From assembly GCA_949948735.1 (NCBI GenBank), contig CATLGV010000014.1, positions 32,633 to 96,632 on the forward strand: 64,000 nt of DNA, read 5' to 3'. This DNA is from an uncultured Lachnospiraceae bacterium. Lineage in GTDB: Bacteria > Bacillota > Clostridia > Lachnospirales > Lachnospiraceae. Positions 33,856-43,336 of the stretch are shown piece after piece. Every line of letters begins with the position of its first letter. Positions within the stretch are counted from its first letter, which is position 1. The position numbers were made by a program, and so were the translations under genes. The notes below the pieces were generated by a model. That model ran no database searches. It was not told the DNA's origin and saw only the letters and a list, made by a program, of their open reading frames with translations.

Positions 33856-35559
33856 TCAAATATCAATAAATTCCATATCTTCCTTTTCCGAATCCAGAAT
33901 CGGTCTCGCCTTTGCACCCTGCTGCGCGGGCCTTTGCTGGCCGCCCTGAGGCGGTCTGTTGTTCTGGCGCGGCGCCTGTCCGCCTGCCTGCGGCTGAGGA
34001 CGGCGTACCGCCTGCTGGCCGTTATTTTGCTGCGGCTGGGGGCGACGTGCCGCCTGCTGCTGGCCGTTACCTTGCTGCGGCTGAGGTCGATGTGCTGCCT
34101 GCGGCTGGCCGTTATTCTGCTGCGGCGGCTGAGGTCGGCGCACTGCCTGCTGCTGGCCGTTATTTTGCTGCGGCTGCTGGGGTCGGCGTGCCGCCTGCTG
34201 CTGACCGTTACTTGGCTGCGGTTGAGGTCGGCGTGCCGCCTGCTGACCGTTACTTTGCGGCTGCTGGGGTCGGCGTGCCGCCTGCTGGCCGTTACCTTGC
34301 GGCGGCTGAGGTCGGCGCACCGGCTGCTGCTCCTGCTCCGGCAGACGCTGTATGCGCTGCGGACGCTGCCGCCGTGCCGGCTGCTCCTCCCCATAATAAT
34401 CCTCTTCTTCTTCCAAATCCTCTATATCGTCATCCTCGGAATAATCCTCCTCATCGTCCTCATAATCCCCGTAGTCCTCTCGGTATTCCCGAAGCTTCAG
34501 GAACATCAGGCCGATAATCGCCAACAGGATAACAATAACGATAACAAGGGCTATCATCGGCAGCAGGCCGCCGCTCAGTGCGCTGCCTCCTGCGGACACG
34601 CCCTCCACCTCATATGCGTAACGCTGATAGAGCTGCCGCTCCGAATCAAATAAGAACCATCCCTCTTCTCCTGCCTGATCGCGTCCATATATGATGTAGA
34701 ATGCCCCGTTCTGATATGCGCCGAATTTCTCCTCGTTGAGCTTCATGTCGATTGCCACAAATCCCGGCATAACATAGGACAGCTCTCCCCCGTCCATCAG
34801 CGTAACGCTCTGCGCTGCCGGCGTTGGCTGAGGCTCGGGATCCGGCTCTGGTTCCGGCTCCGGCTGGGGCTCGGTCTCCGGCGGCTGCTCCTCCGGATTA
34901 TCTCCGCCCTCGTTTCCCGAACCGACAATCTGTGAAGTCGCAACATCCTCGGGAATATCGTCAAACGTTACAAGATCCGCACGGATAAATCCGATATTCT
35001 CCGTGTTCTGATGCATAATCGAAATCTGATACCATTTCGCGCCGTCCGAAGCAGTCGCCTCGCCTATAACCGTGACTACCGTGCCGCGATTTGCCGTTCC
35101 CACCTTTGCGTAGGAGGTTCCCGCCCCCTTGCGAACCGTCGCTTTATCAGGCTTTACGGCCGCCTTGCGGGCCTCAACCTGCGTCACCACCGTCTCCGGC
35201 AAATCCTGCGGGGCAGAAGGCGTTGTTGTGTTAGCGGCGCTGTCGGTACCGCCCTCCATCCTGATTAAATCTCCTTTTATGAAGCCCTTGGTGTCGGCGT
35301 CCACATATACCTGGTACCAGATGCTGCCGTCGCTTCCCGTCGTCTGACCGATGATATCTACGGTTTTGCCCTCCGACGCGCTGCCGATTTGCTCGCTCGA
35401 CGTATCCGCCGACGCCCGTATCTTCGCGCTGGGCACGATAACGGTTCCCTTCTCGTCCGCATGGCAGACCATTCCCATGCCAAGCGTCATACAGAATAAC
35501 GCTGCCGCCAATATGTGCTTCATACTGCTTCGTTTGTACCTTTTCATCTTTATAACCAT
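33856..35559 (-). CDS. SH3-domain membrane protein with long Gln/Pro/Asn repeat tail
   Basis: 567 residues. A signal peptide at about 10-34 (LAAALFCMTLGMGMVCHA), two SH3_3 domains (about 40-85 and 130-190), a Pro/Glu spacer, a beta domain, a membrane helix at about 338-360, then an acidic cytoplasmic stretch (DDEEDYSEDDDIEDLEEEED) and about eight copies of an NGQQAARRPQP-type repeat to near residue 550. The SH3 part faces the wall and the disordered basic repeat faces the cytoplasm. It starts nine bases after purD, an odd partner for a purine operon. The exact start is uncertain because GGGAC is close to the first ATG. Confidence 0.85.
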   Translation of the reverse strand: MVIKMKRYKRSSMKHILAAALFCMTLGMGMVCHADEKGTVIVPSAKIRASADTSSEQIGSASEGKTVDIIGQTTGSDGSIWYQVYVDADTKGFIKGDLIRMEGGTDSAANTTTPSAPQDLPETVVTQVEARKAAVKPDKATVRKGAGTSYAKVGTANRGTVVTVIGEATASDGAKWYQISIMHQNTENIGFIRADLVTFDDIPEDVATSQIVGSGNEGGDNPEEQPPETEPQPEPEPEPDPEPQPTPAAQSVTLMDGGELSYVMPGFVAIDMKLNEEKFGAYQNGAFYIIYGRDQAGEEGWFLFDSERQLYQRYAYEVEGVSAGGSALSGGLLPMIALVIVIVILLAIIGLMFLKLREYREDYGDYEDDEEDYSEDDDIEDLEEEEDYYGEEQPARRQRPQRIQRLPEQEQQPVRRPQPPQGNGQQAARRPQQPQSNGQQAARRPQPQPSNGQQQAARRPQQPQQNNGQQQAVRRPQPPQQNNGQPQAAHRPQPQQGNGQQQAARRPQPQQNNGQQAVRRPQPQAGGQAPRQNNRPPQGGQQRPAQQGAKARPILDSEKEDMEFIDI

Positions 35560-35568
35560 GTCCCTTTC

Positions 35569-36846
35569 TCAGTCGGCCTCGTCGATTGCCTTTCCAATGT
35601 CATGCCGCATATACTTGTTATCGAATGTAACCCACTCCGTCGCCGCATACGCGTTCTGACGCGCCTCCTTCAGCGTCGCGCCCTTGGCCGTAATGCCCAG
35701 CACACGGCCGCCGTTTGTGACGAATTTGCCGTTCTCATCGCGCTTGGTTCCCGCGTGGAAGCAATAATAGCCTTCTTTTCCCTCGAAGCTTTCAAGTCCC
35801 CTGATTTCAAGCCCCTTGTCATATTTTACGGGATAGCCGTCGCTTGCAAGCACCACGCATACCGCCGCGTTCTCCTCAAACTGCAGGTCGATTTCGTCCA
35901 GCCTGCCGTCAATACACGCCTCCATGACGTCAATAATATCATTCTTCATCCGCGGAAGAACCACCTGCGCTTCAGGATCTCCGAACCGTGCATTGTACTC
36001 CAATACCCGCGGCCCGTTTGGCGTAAGCATCAGGCCAAAGAAGATAATTCCCTGAAAAGGCCTGCCCTCTGCCGCCATCGCATCCACCGTCGCCTGATAG
36101 ATATATTTTTCGCAGAACGCATCCACCTCTTTGGTATAGAAGGGACTGGGTGAAAATGTCCCCATACCGCCGGTATTTAATCCCGTATCGCCGTCCCCGG
36201 CGCGCTTATGATCCTGCGCGGAGGTCATCGTCTTAATGGTTTTCCCGTCCACATAGGACAGAACGGAAACCTCGCGGCCCGTCATAAACTCCTCGATAAC
36301 CATTCTGTTTCCGGAAGCGCCAAACTGCTTGTCCAGCATAATCGCCTTTACGCCGTCCTTTGCCTCCTCCAGCGTATTGCATATCAGGACGCCCTTCCCA
36401 AGCGCAAGTCCATCCGCCTTTAGCACAATCGGGAAGCTTGCCGTCTCCAGATATGCCAGCGCCTTGTCCGCATCATCGAAATTCTCATACGCCGCCGTGG
36501 GAATATTGTATTTCTTCATCAAATCCTTGGAAAACGCCTTGGAGCCCTCCAGAATCGCCGCATTTTTGCGCGGGCCGAATACCCTCAGCCCCTCCGCCTC
36601 AAACACGTCCACAAGCCCGCCGACCAGCGGGTCGTCCATCCCCACAATCGTCAGGTCCACCGCCTGCTCCCTGGCAAACGCCGCAAGCTTGTCAAATTCC
36701 ATCGCGCCAATCGGCACGCATTCCGCAAGCTGGGCGATTCCGGCATTCCCCGGCGCGCAGTATATCCTGTCAACACGCGTGCTCTTTGCCACACTCGCAG
36801 CTATGGCATGCTCTCTGCCGCCGCTGCCTACGATCAAAACCTTCAT
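35569..36846 (-). CDS. purD: Phosphoribosylamine-glycine ligase
   Basis: 425 residues from the ATG at 36846, which shares ATGA with the purM stop and has GGAGG upstream. N-terminal [14 protein letters not shown], the ATP-grasp core with [15 protein letters not shown] and the C-terminal signature [15 protein letters not shown] identify PurD (GAR synthetase), the second step of purine synthesis. Confidence 0.97.
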   Translation of the reverse strand: MKVLIVGSGGREHAIAASVAKSTRVDRIYCAPGNAGIAQLAECVPIGAMEFDKLAAFAREQAVDLTIVGMDDPLVGGLVDVFEAEGLRVFGPRKNAAILEGSKAFSKDLMKKYNIPTAAYENFDDADKALAYLETASFPIVLKADGLALGKGVLICNTLEEAKDGVKAIMLDKQFGASGNRMVIEEFMTGREVSVLSYVDGKTIKTMTSAQDHKRAGDGDTGLNTGGMGTFSPSPFYTKEVDAFCEKYIYQATVDAMAAEGRPFQGIIFFGLMLTPNGPRVLEYNARFGDPEAQVVLPRMKNDIIDVMEACIDGRLDEIDLQFEENAAVCVVLASDGYPVKYDKGLEIRGLESFEGKEGYYCFHAGTKRDENGKFVTNGGRVLGITAKGATLKEARQNAYAATEWVTFDNKYMRHDIGKAIDEAD

Positions 36847-37886
36847 CTGCAACCTCCGTCCGCAATCAATGTTACACCCTTTTCTCCTGCCTGTATCTCT
36901 CCGATTTTATAGCAGGTCTCACCGGCCGCCCGGATAGCGTCCATCGCCCGCTCTGTATCCGCAGGCGCAACCGCCGTCACCATGCCGATGCCCATATTGT
37001 AAGTATTGTACATCATATGCTCTTCAATGCCGCCTCTGCGCTGCATCAGCCTGAAGATTGCCGGCACCTCATAGCTGTCCTTGTAAATCACTGCATGCAT
37101 GCCCTCCGGCAGCATTCTCGGCACATTCTCATAAAAGCCGCCTCCCGTAATATGGCTGCACGCCTTAATGCGGATACCGGCTTCCCTGATTCCCCGCAGG
37201 GCCTTTACATAGATCTTTGTCGGCGCCAGAAGCGCTTCTCCAAGCGTCCCGCCCAGCTCGTCGTAATAGGTGTCAAGACTCTCCCGCGTCATCTCAAACA
37301 CCTTTCTGACCAGCGAAAATCCGTTGCTGTGGACGCCGCTCGACGCGATACCGATCAGTACGTCCCCCGCCTGCAGCTGCGCGCCGGTAATCAGATCCTT
37401 CTCATCCACCACACCGACCGCAAAGCCTGCCAAATCATACTCATCCTCCGGATAAAAGCCCGGCATTTCCGCCGTTTCCCCGCCGATCAGCGCGGCGCCC
37501 GACTGGATACAGCCGTCTGCCACCCCTTTTACAATCGTGGCGATTTTCTCCGGCTCATTCTTACCGCATGCAATATAATCCAGGAAAAACAGCGGTTCCC
37601 CGCCTGCACATGCAATGTCGTTCACGCACATTGCCACGCAGTCGATGCCGATGGTGTCATGCTTATCGAGCAGAAACGCGAGCTTGAGCTTTGTTCCTAC
37701 GCCGTCCGTACCCGAAACCAGCGTCGGCTTCTCCATATCCTTGAACCTTTCCATGGAAAAGGCGCCGGAAAATCCTCCGATTCCGCCAAGCACCTCCGGT
37801 CTCATCGTCTTCTTAACATGCTCCTTCATCAGCTCGACCGCTTTGTAACCCGCCTCAATATCAACGCCAGCATTCTTGTAATCCAT
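36843..37886 (-). CDS. purM: Phosphoribosylformylglycinamidine cyclo-ligase
   Basis: 347 residues from the ATG at 37886 (MDYKNAG), behind [16 protein letters not shown], the [10 protein letters not shown] segment, the [10 protein letters not shown] signature and [13 protein letters not shown] are all present. PurM makes aminoimidazole ribonucleotide. Between purE and purD with gap 22 and a 4-base overlap. purN, often next to purM, is absent here. Confidence 0.97.
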   Translation of the reverse strand: MDYKNAGVDIEAGYKAVELMKEHVKKTMRPEVLGGIGGFSGAFSMERFKDMEKPTLVSGTDGVGTKLKLAFLLDKHDTIGIDCVAMCVNDIACAGGEPLFFLDYIACGKNEPEKIATIVKGVADGCIQSGAALIGGETAEMPGFYPEDEYDLAGFAVGVVDEKDLITGAQLQAGDVLIGIASSGVHSNGFSLVRKVFEMTRESLDTYYDELGGTLGEALLAPTKIYVKALRGIREAGIRIKACSHITGGGFYENVPRMLPEGMHAVIYKDSYEVPAIFRLMQRRGGIEEHMMYNTYNMGIGMVTAVAPADTERAMDAIRAAGETCYKIGEIQAGEKGVTLIADGGCR

Positions 37887-37908
37887 ACTTTCCTCCATCC
37901 CGCAAACC

Positions 37909-38418
37909 TTATTTCTTCATGTATTCCTTATATCCGATTTCCTGCAGCCTTGCATCCTTTGCCGCCACCTGCTCCTTCAGGGAAGCGGCGTAGTCCTTCA
38001 CTCTCGCAAGCAGGGCATTGTCCGAGGTCGCCAAAATCTTCGCCGCGAGCAGTCCCGCATTGGCCCCCCCGTTAATCGCGACCGTCGCGACCGGTATGCC
38101 CGACGGCATCTGAACAATGGAATAAAGCGAATCGCGGCCGCCAAGCGAGGTCGTATGCATCGGTATCCCGATCACCGGCATCGGAAATATTGCCGCGCAC
38201 ATACCCGGCAGATGCGCCGCCATGCCTGCCCCTGCAATAATCACCTTAAAGCCCTTCTCCTCCGCCGTCCTTGCGTATTCAAAAAACACGTCAGGCTCTC
38301 TGTGCGCCGAAATAATCTTCATCTCATAAGAGATGCCCAGCTCCTCCAAAATGTCCGCTGCCTTCGCCATAACAGGCATATCCGAATCGGAGCCCATAAC
38401 AATGCCAACCTGTGCCAT
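37909..38418 (-). CDS. purE: N5-carboxyaminoimidazole ribonucleotide mutase
   Basis: 169 residues from the ATG at 38418 ([13 protein letters not shown]), preceded by AGGAGGAAAAGGA. The GSDSDMPVM loop, SAHREPD and the GMAAHLPG segment are class I PurE hallmarks. First gene of purE-purM-purD-SH3. No purine riboswitch is seen; the leader is only about 30 bases. Confidence 0.97.
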   Translation of the reverse strand: MAQVGIVMGSDSDMPVMAKAADILEELGISYEMKIISAHREPDVFFEYARTAEEKGFKVIIAGAGMAAHLPGMCAAIFPMPVIGIPMHTTSLGGRDSLYSIVQMPSGIPVATVAINGGANAGLLAAKILATSDNALLARVKDYAASLKEQVAAKDARLQEIGYKEYMKK

Positions 38419-38452
38419 TCCTTTTCCTCCTAAAGTCAAACAATCTATTTTC

Positions 38453-38481
38453 AGTTTACCGATAATCAACCCATGCGTCAA
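38453..38481 (-). promoter_or_regulatory. purE operon promoter
   Basis: Minus strand TTGACG (38481-38476), 17-base spacer, TAAACT (38458-38453). Confidence 0.65.
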
Positions 38482-38501
38482 CTTATTCTTTCAAAAAGAG
38501 G

Positions 38502-40550
38502 CTATGCATCCAGCGCCCTGTTCAGCTCCTGCGTACCAGCCAGCACGAACCTGCCCTGCTCGATAATGGCGTATGAATTGCCGTCCTTATCATAAGCGAT
38601 GATGGATCCAAGCTCATCATACGGAATCGTAATATCCGTATGGCATCCGAAATATGCCCTGGACGGGTCCGTCCTGCGCAGCAGCGAGACCGAATTGTCC
38701 TTGGCCACGATTTCTCTGCCGTCCTCGTTGTAAACGCGGATATCCTCGCTCCTTGCATAGCAGGTATCGCCGACCGCAAAATGGGGCCCTGTCTTTTCCG
38801 CTATCAGAATCGGGAAACGGTTTGCAATATCATATCTGCGCGCTACCGTGTAAGCCGTCGTGTTCGTACCGATGGCAAACTCTCCCATCGGGAGCGTGTC
38901 ATAGTGAAACAGCACGTTATTTTGAATGTATTTCCTGTTTTCTTCCTCCTCCGCGAAGTTCGTGCAGGTATAAGAAGCAATCTTACCGTCCGCAAACGTA
39001 AGCTCGAGGTTGTGGTATTCCAGCCCGTTCAGAAATACGCGGCTTACATGCAGCCTGCCGTTTGTCCCCTCCAAAACCGGGGTGGTAAACACCTCTCCGA
39101 CAGGAATATTGACGTCCGCAACGCAGTTCTCGAAAATAGCCTCCTTCTGCGGGTCCGTAACAGGATACAGCTGTATGCGCAGGTCGGTCTTATTGCCGTT
39201 CATTCCCTTGACCTCCACATAGTCCGCTTGGTTAAACGTGTCGATGAGCGCCGCCTGTATCCGCTCATAGGTCGTATAATCCAGCGTATTCAGCTTTACG
39301 GTCTCATCAAAGATCTCCTCAAACCGCGGCCCGATATCCGGAACCGGAAACGCAATAATCGTAAAGCTGGTCTCCTCCTGCCGGATATACTCGTTGCCCA
39401 GCGCCACCGCCGCACCCTGAAACTCGGCGGAAAGCTTCTGCTGCTCCCTGCTCAGGGCGCACGCCGTTTTCTTGGATACCGGCGCAAACGGCGTCTCGCC
39501 AAACACCTCGATCACCGCAGGACCCGCAAATTTCCGCGCCGACTCCCTGTGGCTCTCATACGCCGCACGCAGCGTCTCCAGCCTGCGGTTTACATACTTT
39601 TTATCCAGAAACAGCGCATTGTCTTCCTTATGGTCATAGCCGTACTGCCGGTTGGTTGTCGCCCCCTCGCAGCGGAACGTAGCCCTGAGGCCCATCTTTT
39701 CGAAATTGCGGACAGCCGCCCGCACAATGCGCTCAAACCCTATATTGTAACGCACGTTTACCACGGATTTGCTGCTGATATCCTTATTCCCCTTCACAAA
39801 ACCGATGCGGTAGCCCTCCGTATAGGTATCCGCGATCATCTGAACGCGCTCCTCCGACAGCGTATTCAGGTAGCGCGTCATCCGCTCCGTATCCTCCGAA
39901 ACGTACAGGCCGTACCGGTACAGATAACGCAGGTCCGTCAAGTCGCTGTCCATCACAATGCCGCCGATAATGCCGTAATCCGGGTCAACCAGGCTGCGCA
40001 CGCTGTGCTGTGCCGCCAGCTCCGCGTAATCGCTCTTAAACCAGTACAATGTCTCACGGATATCGCTCTCCTGCGGAACCGCGGCCTTTTCGGGCAGATC
40101 CGATAAATCCGCCTCCGTCTTGGCATAGGCAAAGGCATTATAGATTTCCACGAACAGCTCCATGCGGATAACAAACTCCTCCAGACAGTCCTCAAATACA
40201 TACGTAATCATCTGGCGGAGCTCGACATATAAGGAGGAAAGCAGCTGTCCGAAGCCCTCCCCGAACAATCCGCAGGCATAATCCGGGTTGGCATAGCTCT
40301 CCGCATAGCCGGGCTCCAAGATATCCGCATAACACGCCTTATTTTCCGCGCGGAGCGTCTCCAGATTCGCCTTTCCCGACGCCGGGTCATAAAAGCCGTC
40401 CCGAATCTTCCGATATGTCTCTGTCAGGCTTATGATAAACGCCGCCGTCCTCTGAAAATAATCCTTATAAGCCCCCGATACCTCCTGCTGCGCCTCTATT
40501 GCCGCAATCCGGTCACAGGAAAGCCCGTATCTCTCTTCCAAAACCGTCAT
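38502..40550 (-). CDS. M29-type (AmpS-like) aminopeptidase with long N-terminal extension
   Basis: 682 residues, about 270 longer than usual M29 enzymes. The C-terminal 330 residues carry the family landmarks: NIPVGEVFTTPVLEG, the LPMGEFAIGTNT block and EKTGPHFAVGD, which hold the dinuclear-metal Glu/His ligands. The N-terminal 300 residues are mostly helical and unknown to me. No signal peptide. Probably a cytoplasmic peptidase. It follows the small DUF6142-like membrane protein by 13 bases. Confidence 0.82.
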   Translation of the reverse strand: MTVLEERYGLSCDRIAAIEAQQEVSGAYKDYFQRTAAFIISLTETYRKIRDGFYDPASGKANLETLRAENKACYADILEPGYAESYANPDYACGLFGEGFGQLLSSLYVELRQMITYVFEDCLEEFVIRMELFVEIYNAFAYAKTEADLSDLPEKAAVPQESDIRETLYWFKSDYAELAAQHSVRSLVDPDYGIIGGIVMDSDLTDLRYLYRYGLYVSEDTERMTRYLNTLSEERVQMIADTYTEGYRIGFVKGNKDISSKSVVNVRYNIGFERIVRAAVRNFEKMGLRATFRCEGATTNRQYGYDHKEDNALFLDKKYVNRRLETLRAAYESHRESARKFAGPAVIEVFGETPFAPVSKKTACALSREQQKLSAEFQGAAVALGNEYIRQEETSFTIIAFPVPDIGPRFEEIFDETVKLNTLDYTTYERIQAALIDTFNQADYVEVKGMNGNKTDLRIQLYPVTDPQKEAIFENCVADVNIPVGEVFTTPVLEGTNGRLHVSRVFLNGLEYHNLELTFADGKIASYTCTNFAEEEENRKYIQNNVLFHYDTLPMGEFAIGTNTTAYTVARRYDIANRFPILIAEKTGPHFAVGDTCYARSEDIRVYNEDGREIVAKDNSVSLLRRTDPSRAYFGCHTDITIPYDELGSIIAYDKDGNSYAIIEQGRFVLAGTQELNRALDA

Positions 40551-40563
40551 ACCCTAACCTCCA

Positions 40564-40887
40564 TTAATTGACTCCCATATAAAGAATAAAGCCGCCGGCC
40601 GCAATCGCCAGCGCGTTCAACACAATGCCCGTCACCGGAAAAAAGCGGTAAATATCCTGCTGCAGACTTGTCCGTATGCCAAGCGCCAGCCCGATTCCCG
40701 CATAAATAACGGCCAGCAGTACCGCCGCGCCATACTGCAGCTGCGCCGCGCCCTTCCTCTGGTAGGTGAAATACACTGCAATGCACACGGAGGCTACCGC
40801 TATCAAGCCCAGAATAAAAGACATGATTCCCCATTTGGGATTTTTCTTATTGGTAAAAATATATGTCTTGCTGAATATCTGATGCAT
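40564..40887 (-). CDS. Small three-helix membrane protein (DUF6142-like)
   Basis: 107 residues: a basic start (IFTNKKNPKWGIMSF) then three hydrophobic helices at about 20-40, 50-70 and 84-104. Family naming is from memory; function unknown. A ribosome site AAGG lies a few bases before the ATG. Co-transcribed with the downstream peptidase by spacing. Confidence 0.7.
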   Translation of the reverse strand: MHQIFSKTYIFTNKKNPKWGIMSFILGLIAVASVCIAVYFTYQRKGAAQLQYGAAVLLAVIYAGIGLALGIRTSLQQDIYRFFPVTGIVLNALAIAAGGFILYMGVN

Positions 40888-40940
40888 TGCACCTTCGTCC
40901 TTTCACAAGATAAATCACCACAAAAAATCTGTAACCATCC

Positions 40941-40973
40941 AAAGCCGCGCAGCGTCTTTATTCCCTGCGCGGC
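40941..40973 (-). terminator. Terminator of the 50-residue protein gene
   Basis: GCCGCGCAG and CTGCGCGGC arms (40944-40952, 40965-40973) around a 12-base loop; only TTT follows on the minus strand. Confidence 0.55.
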
Positions 40974-41007
40974 CCTGAATAGTTACAGGATGCTCCTTCC
41001 GGTTCCA

Positions 41008-41160
41008 TCAGAACAAAATCTTGGACTTTCCGGCCAAAAGCCTGCCTCCGCTGATCAGAAGCATGATGCCGCTGGCCAGGCCGACAACAATTGAAATGAC
41101 TCCTATCGTGATGGCAAGGGCCCCTGAGCGCCCCATCGTCTTATATACCTTTTCTTCCAT
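41008..41160 (-). CDS. 50-residue membrane protein
   Basis: ATG at 41160, TGA at 41008. The protein reads MEEKVYKTMGRSGALAITIG, then a hydrophobic stretch (VISIVVGLASGIMLLISGG), then a basic end (RLLAGKSKILF). There is one membrane-spanning region, possibly a hairpin. AGGTG stands five bases before the ATG and a hairpin follows the stop. Similar short proteins are common in Lachnospiraceae (from memory). Function unknown. Confidence 0.75.
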   Translation of the reverse strand: MEEKVYKTMGRSGALAITIGVISIVVGLASGIMLLISGGRLLAGKSKILF

Positions 41161-41193
41161 CCAAACACCTCGCTGTGAAAAATTGAAAAGCTC

Positions 41194-41868
41194 TTACTTC
41201 GCGCCATACTGTGCATAGTACATGTCAAGAGCCGCCTTTACCGCGTCGTCAATAAGTACCTTCCCTCTGTAATTCCTGTTATAGAGGTATTCCGTCACTT
41301 CCTCCATCGTCACAATGGCGCCGGTCTCGATACCGTATACCTCCCGAATCTCGGCAAGCGCATTCTGCTGCGTCTTTCCCTTTTCCTGGCGGTTGAGGCT
41401 TACCATCAGCCCGACAACATCGACATTTGCCTGCGCCCTGAGAATGGGAAAGGTCTCTTCAATGGACTTCCCGGAGGTCGTTACGTCCTCAATAATAACC
41501 ACCTTGTCGCCGTCCTTAAGCTCGCTGCCCAGCAGAATACCGACATCCCCGTGATCCTTTGCTTCCTTTCTGTTGGAGCAGTACCTGATCTCCTTGCCGT
41601 ACAGCTCGTCAAACGCCATGGCGGTCGTCACAGCAAGCGGTATCCCTTTATATGCCGGCCCAAAGAGTATATCAAAATCCGTACCGTAATTGTCATAAAT
41701 CGCCTTCGCATAGAACTGTCCAAGTTTCCGAAGCTGTGCGCCGGTAACATACGCGCCCGCATTCATAAAAAAGGGGGACTTGCGTCCGCTCTTTAGTGTA
41801 AAATCGCCAAACTTCAATACATTGCTGTCAACCATAAACTCTATGAAATCCTGCTTGTACTGTTCCAT
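41194..41868 (-). CDS. pyrE: Orotate phosphoribosyltransferase
   Basis: 224 residues with the PRPP-binding motif VVIIEDVTTSGKS and the flexible loop ending KDHGDVG. It converts orotate and PRPP to OMP. ATG after AGGAGG. It has its own promoter and is separated from pyrF (46.8 kb) by the cobalamin and restriction loci. Confidence 0.96.
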   Translation of the reverse strand: MEQYKQDFIEFMVDSNVLKFGDFTLKSGRKSPFFMNAGAYVTGAQLRKLGQFYAKAIYDNYGTDFDILFGPAYKGIPLAVTTAMAFDELYGKEIRYCSNRKEAKDHGDVGILLGSELKDGDKVVIIEDVTTSGKSIEETFPILRAQANVDVVGLMVSLNRQEKGKTQQNALAEIREVYGIETGAIVTMEEVTEYLYNRNYRGKVLIDDAVKAALDMYYAQYGAK

Positions 41869-41911
41869 TTGCCAAACCTCCTGATTTCCTGCATAAAGGA
41901 TTTACTTATTT

Positions 41912-41940
41912 ATACTACCATAAAACGGTAAAGTTATCAA
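41912..41940 (-). promoter_or_regulatory. pyrE promoter
   Basis: Minus strand TTGATA (41940-41935), 17-base spacer, TAGTAT (41917-41912). Confidence 0.6.
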
Positions 41941-41946
41941 TGAATT

Positions 41947-42456
41947 TCAGAAGTTTCTTTCCGCGAGCCGCAGCGCCGAAACCAACGGTATAATCAGCAT
42001 CCCGCAGAAGAAATTGCTCACCCCGTGAATCAGGTCATAGGGCAGCCCCGCCGCAATCCATGCGAGCATTCCCTTGAAGCTCAGGCCAAACAGCACTGCC
42101 TGCGCCGGCGCGTACAGCGTGCCGAACAAAAAGCCGTGCGCCGCACAGACTGCCATATACACAAGCGGCAAAAGCCTTCGGGGCATATTCCGGGGCAGGA
42201 GCATCACCGCGCCCCAGAGAACCGTCCACACATACAAATACGGGATCCACCACGGCGCAAAGCCGCAGAGGATACCGTTTAAAATCACATAGATATAGAT
42301 GGGGTACAATGCCTTCTTCCTGTAAACTACCGTAAAGGCAACCGTAAAGACCCCCAGAAGATGAATATTGGGCGCCGCCTCCATAATCAGCTTGGAGGCG
42401 AACATAATGCTCCCGAGCATCGCAAACACGGTCATTTCCCGTATTGTAAGCTTCAT
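41947..42456 (-). CDS. ECF transporter S component (probable cobalamin-type)
   Basis: 169 residues, five to six hydrophobic helices, starting MKLTIREMTVFAMLGSIMFA, a standard S-component N-terminus. It recognises the substrate and is expected to dock on a shared EcfAAT module encoded elsewhere. It starts one base after the DUF4430 lipoprotein stop, behind a cobalamin riboswitch, so cobalamin or another corrinoid is the likely substrate. Confidence 0.8.
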   Translation of the reverse strand: MKLTIREMTVFAMLGSIMFASKLIMEAAPNIHLLGVFTVAFTVVYRKKALYPIYIYVILNGILCGFAPWWIPYLYVWTVLWGAVMLLPRNMPRRLLPLVYMAVCAAHGFLFGTLYAPAQAVLFGLSFKGMLAWIAAGLPYDLIHGVSNFFCGMLIIPLVSALRLAERNF

Positions 42457-42457
42457 G

Positions 42458-42943
42458 CTATTCTACCTTGAAGGCATATCCGGCCCCCTCCGTTACCGCC
42501 GTCGCATCAACGCCGGTAACCGCATATTCTCCGTCGACATAGAAGGCCCAGTATACGCCGTCCGTATCATAGTCCGCCGTTATACCGTTTACGGTTTTCA
42601 CAAAAAGACCGTATTCGCTCTCTTCACCCGCGATCAGATCCAGTTCGAGCAGAGCCTCCCCCACGGTTTCCTTATCCGTGTGAATCTCAAACTGCGTCTC
42701 GGTCCCGTCCTTATCCACCACGGTAAACGTAAACTTTGTGCTGCCTTCTCCCAGCACGCCGCCTTCTGCCTGCGCCTGAGTCTGCGCTGCGTCCGCGGAG
42801 GACGGCCCGTTTTCTTTGCCGCCGTTACAACCGGTTGTAAACAGTGCCATAGCCACAATCAGCACCATACAAAGGATGCATGACGATCGTTTGTTCCTGC
42901 CGTTTTTCGGCATTCCGTTTTTCGACATTCCTTTTTTCTGCAT
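42458..42943 (-). CDS. DUF4430 (transcobalamin-like) lipoprotein
   Basis: 161 residues; ATG nine bases after AAAGGAG. The n-region MQKKGMSKNGMPKNGRNKR is built from a repeated 15-base unit, followed by a hydrophobic stretch and lipobox TTGC (Cys about 39). The C-terminal domain (about 65-161) matches DUF4430: KFTFTVVDKDGTETQFEIHT and the GVYWAFYVDGEYA signature, akin to the beta domain of intrinsic factor. It likely captures corrinoid at the cell surface for the S component. Confidence 0.82.
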   Translation of the reverse strand: MQKKGMSKNGMPKNGRNKRSSCILCMVLIVAMALFTTGCNGGKENGPSSADAAQTQAQAEGGVLGEGSTKFTFTVVDKDGTETQFEIHTDKETVGEALLELDLIAGEESEYGLFVKTVNGITADYDTDGVYWAFYVDGEYAVTGVDATAVTEGAGYAFKVE

Positions 42944-42989
42944 GTGTTTTATCTCCTTTGATGATTATTCCCTCCCCAAAGCCGGCGCT

Positions 42990-43187
42990 CGCGGCTCTTG
43001 CGTTTTGCAAAAGGAGGCTCGTCCCGTCCGGATATTTCGACTTGGCATTCCGCCAACCGGCCTTCTCGGAGCTTGCTCCAATGACATTTCCCGAAGCTGT
43101 GGCCTTCGGTCAGGTCGGCGGGGTTGTACGCATGCCTTACGGCGACGGGCTCGTACAGGATTCGCACCTGTTTCCCCGGACAGTACA
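42990..43187 (-). ncRNA. Cobalamin (B12) riboswitch
   Basis: The minus-strand leader carries GGGGAAACAGGTGCGAATCC and then TGTACGAGCCCGTCGCCGT, the conserved cobalamin core, followed by TGTCATTGGAGC and an AAG-CTCCGAGAAGGCCGG stretch corresponding to a divergent B12 box. About 100 more bases separate the core from the lipoprotein ATG. No clear T-tract terminator is seen; an AGCCG/CGGCT hairpin lies near the ribosome site, so control may be at translation. Confidence 0.85.
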
Positions 43188-43193
43188 AGGTCT

Positions 43194-43222
43194 ATCATAA
43201 GCTTTCGGCGGGAATCGGTCAA
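43194..43222 (-). promoter_or_regulatory. Promoter of the riboswitch/DUF4430/ECF operon
   Basis: Minus strand TTGACC (43222-43217), 17-base spacer, TATGAT (43199-43194). Transcription would start near 43187, just before the riboswitch core. Confidence 0.75.
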
Positions 43223-43273
43223 GACTTGGATTGTTTTTTGGATATTTTATTCTTTAAATTTTTAAAAAAATTG

Positions 43274-43301
43274 TTGCTTTTCTCCGTTTTTCTGTTATAC
43301 T
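43274..43301 (+). promoter_or_regulatory. tRNA-Ala promoter
   Basis: TTGCTT (43274-43279), 16-base spacer, TATACT (43296-43301), 35 bases before the tRNA. Confidence 0.6.
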
Positions 43302-43336
43302 TATCTTTGGATTGAAATTCATATATTTTTATTGAT

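Noticed and set aside
33990..34330. Tandem direct repeats that might suggest a CRISPR array
   Set aside because: Units are in frame with the SH3 protein and code for Gln/Pro/Asn-rich repeats; there are no unique spacers or cas genes.
36360..40106. Other long plus-strand frames opposite purM/purD and the M29 peptidase
   Set aside because: No ribosome sites and no recognisable domains; the minus-strand genes carry family signatures.
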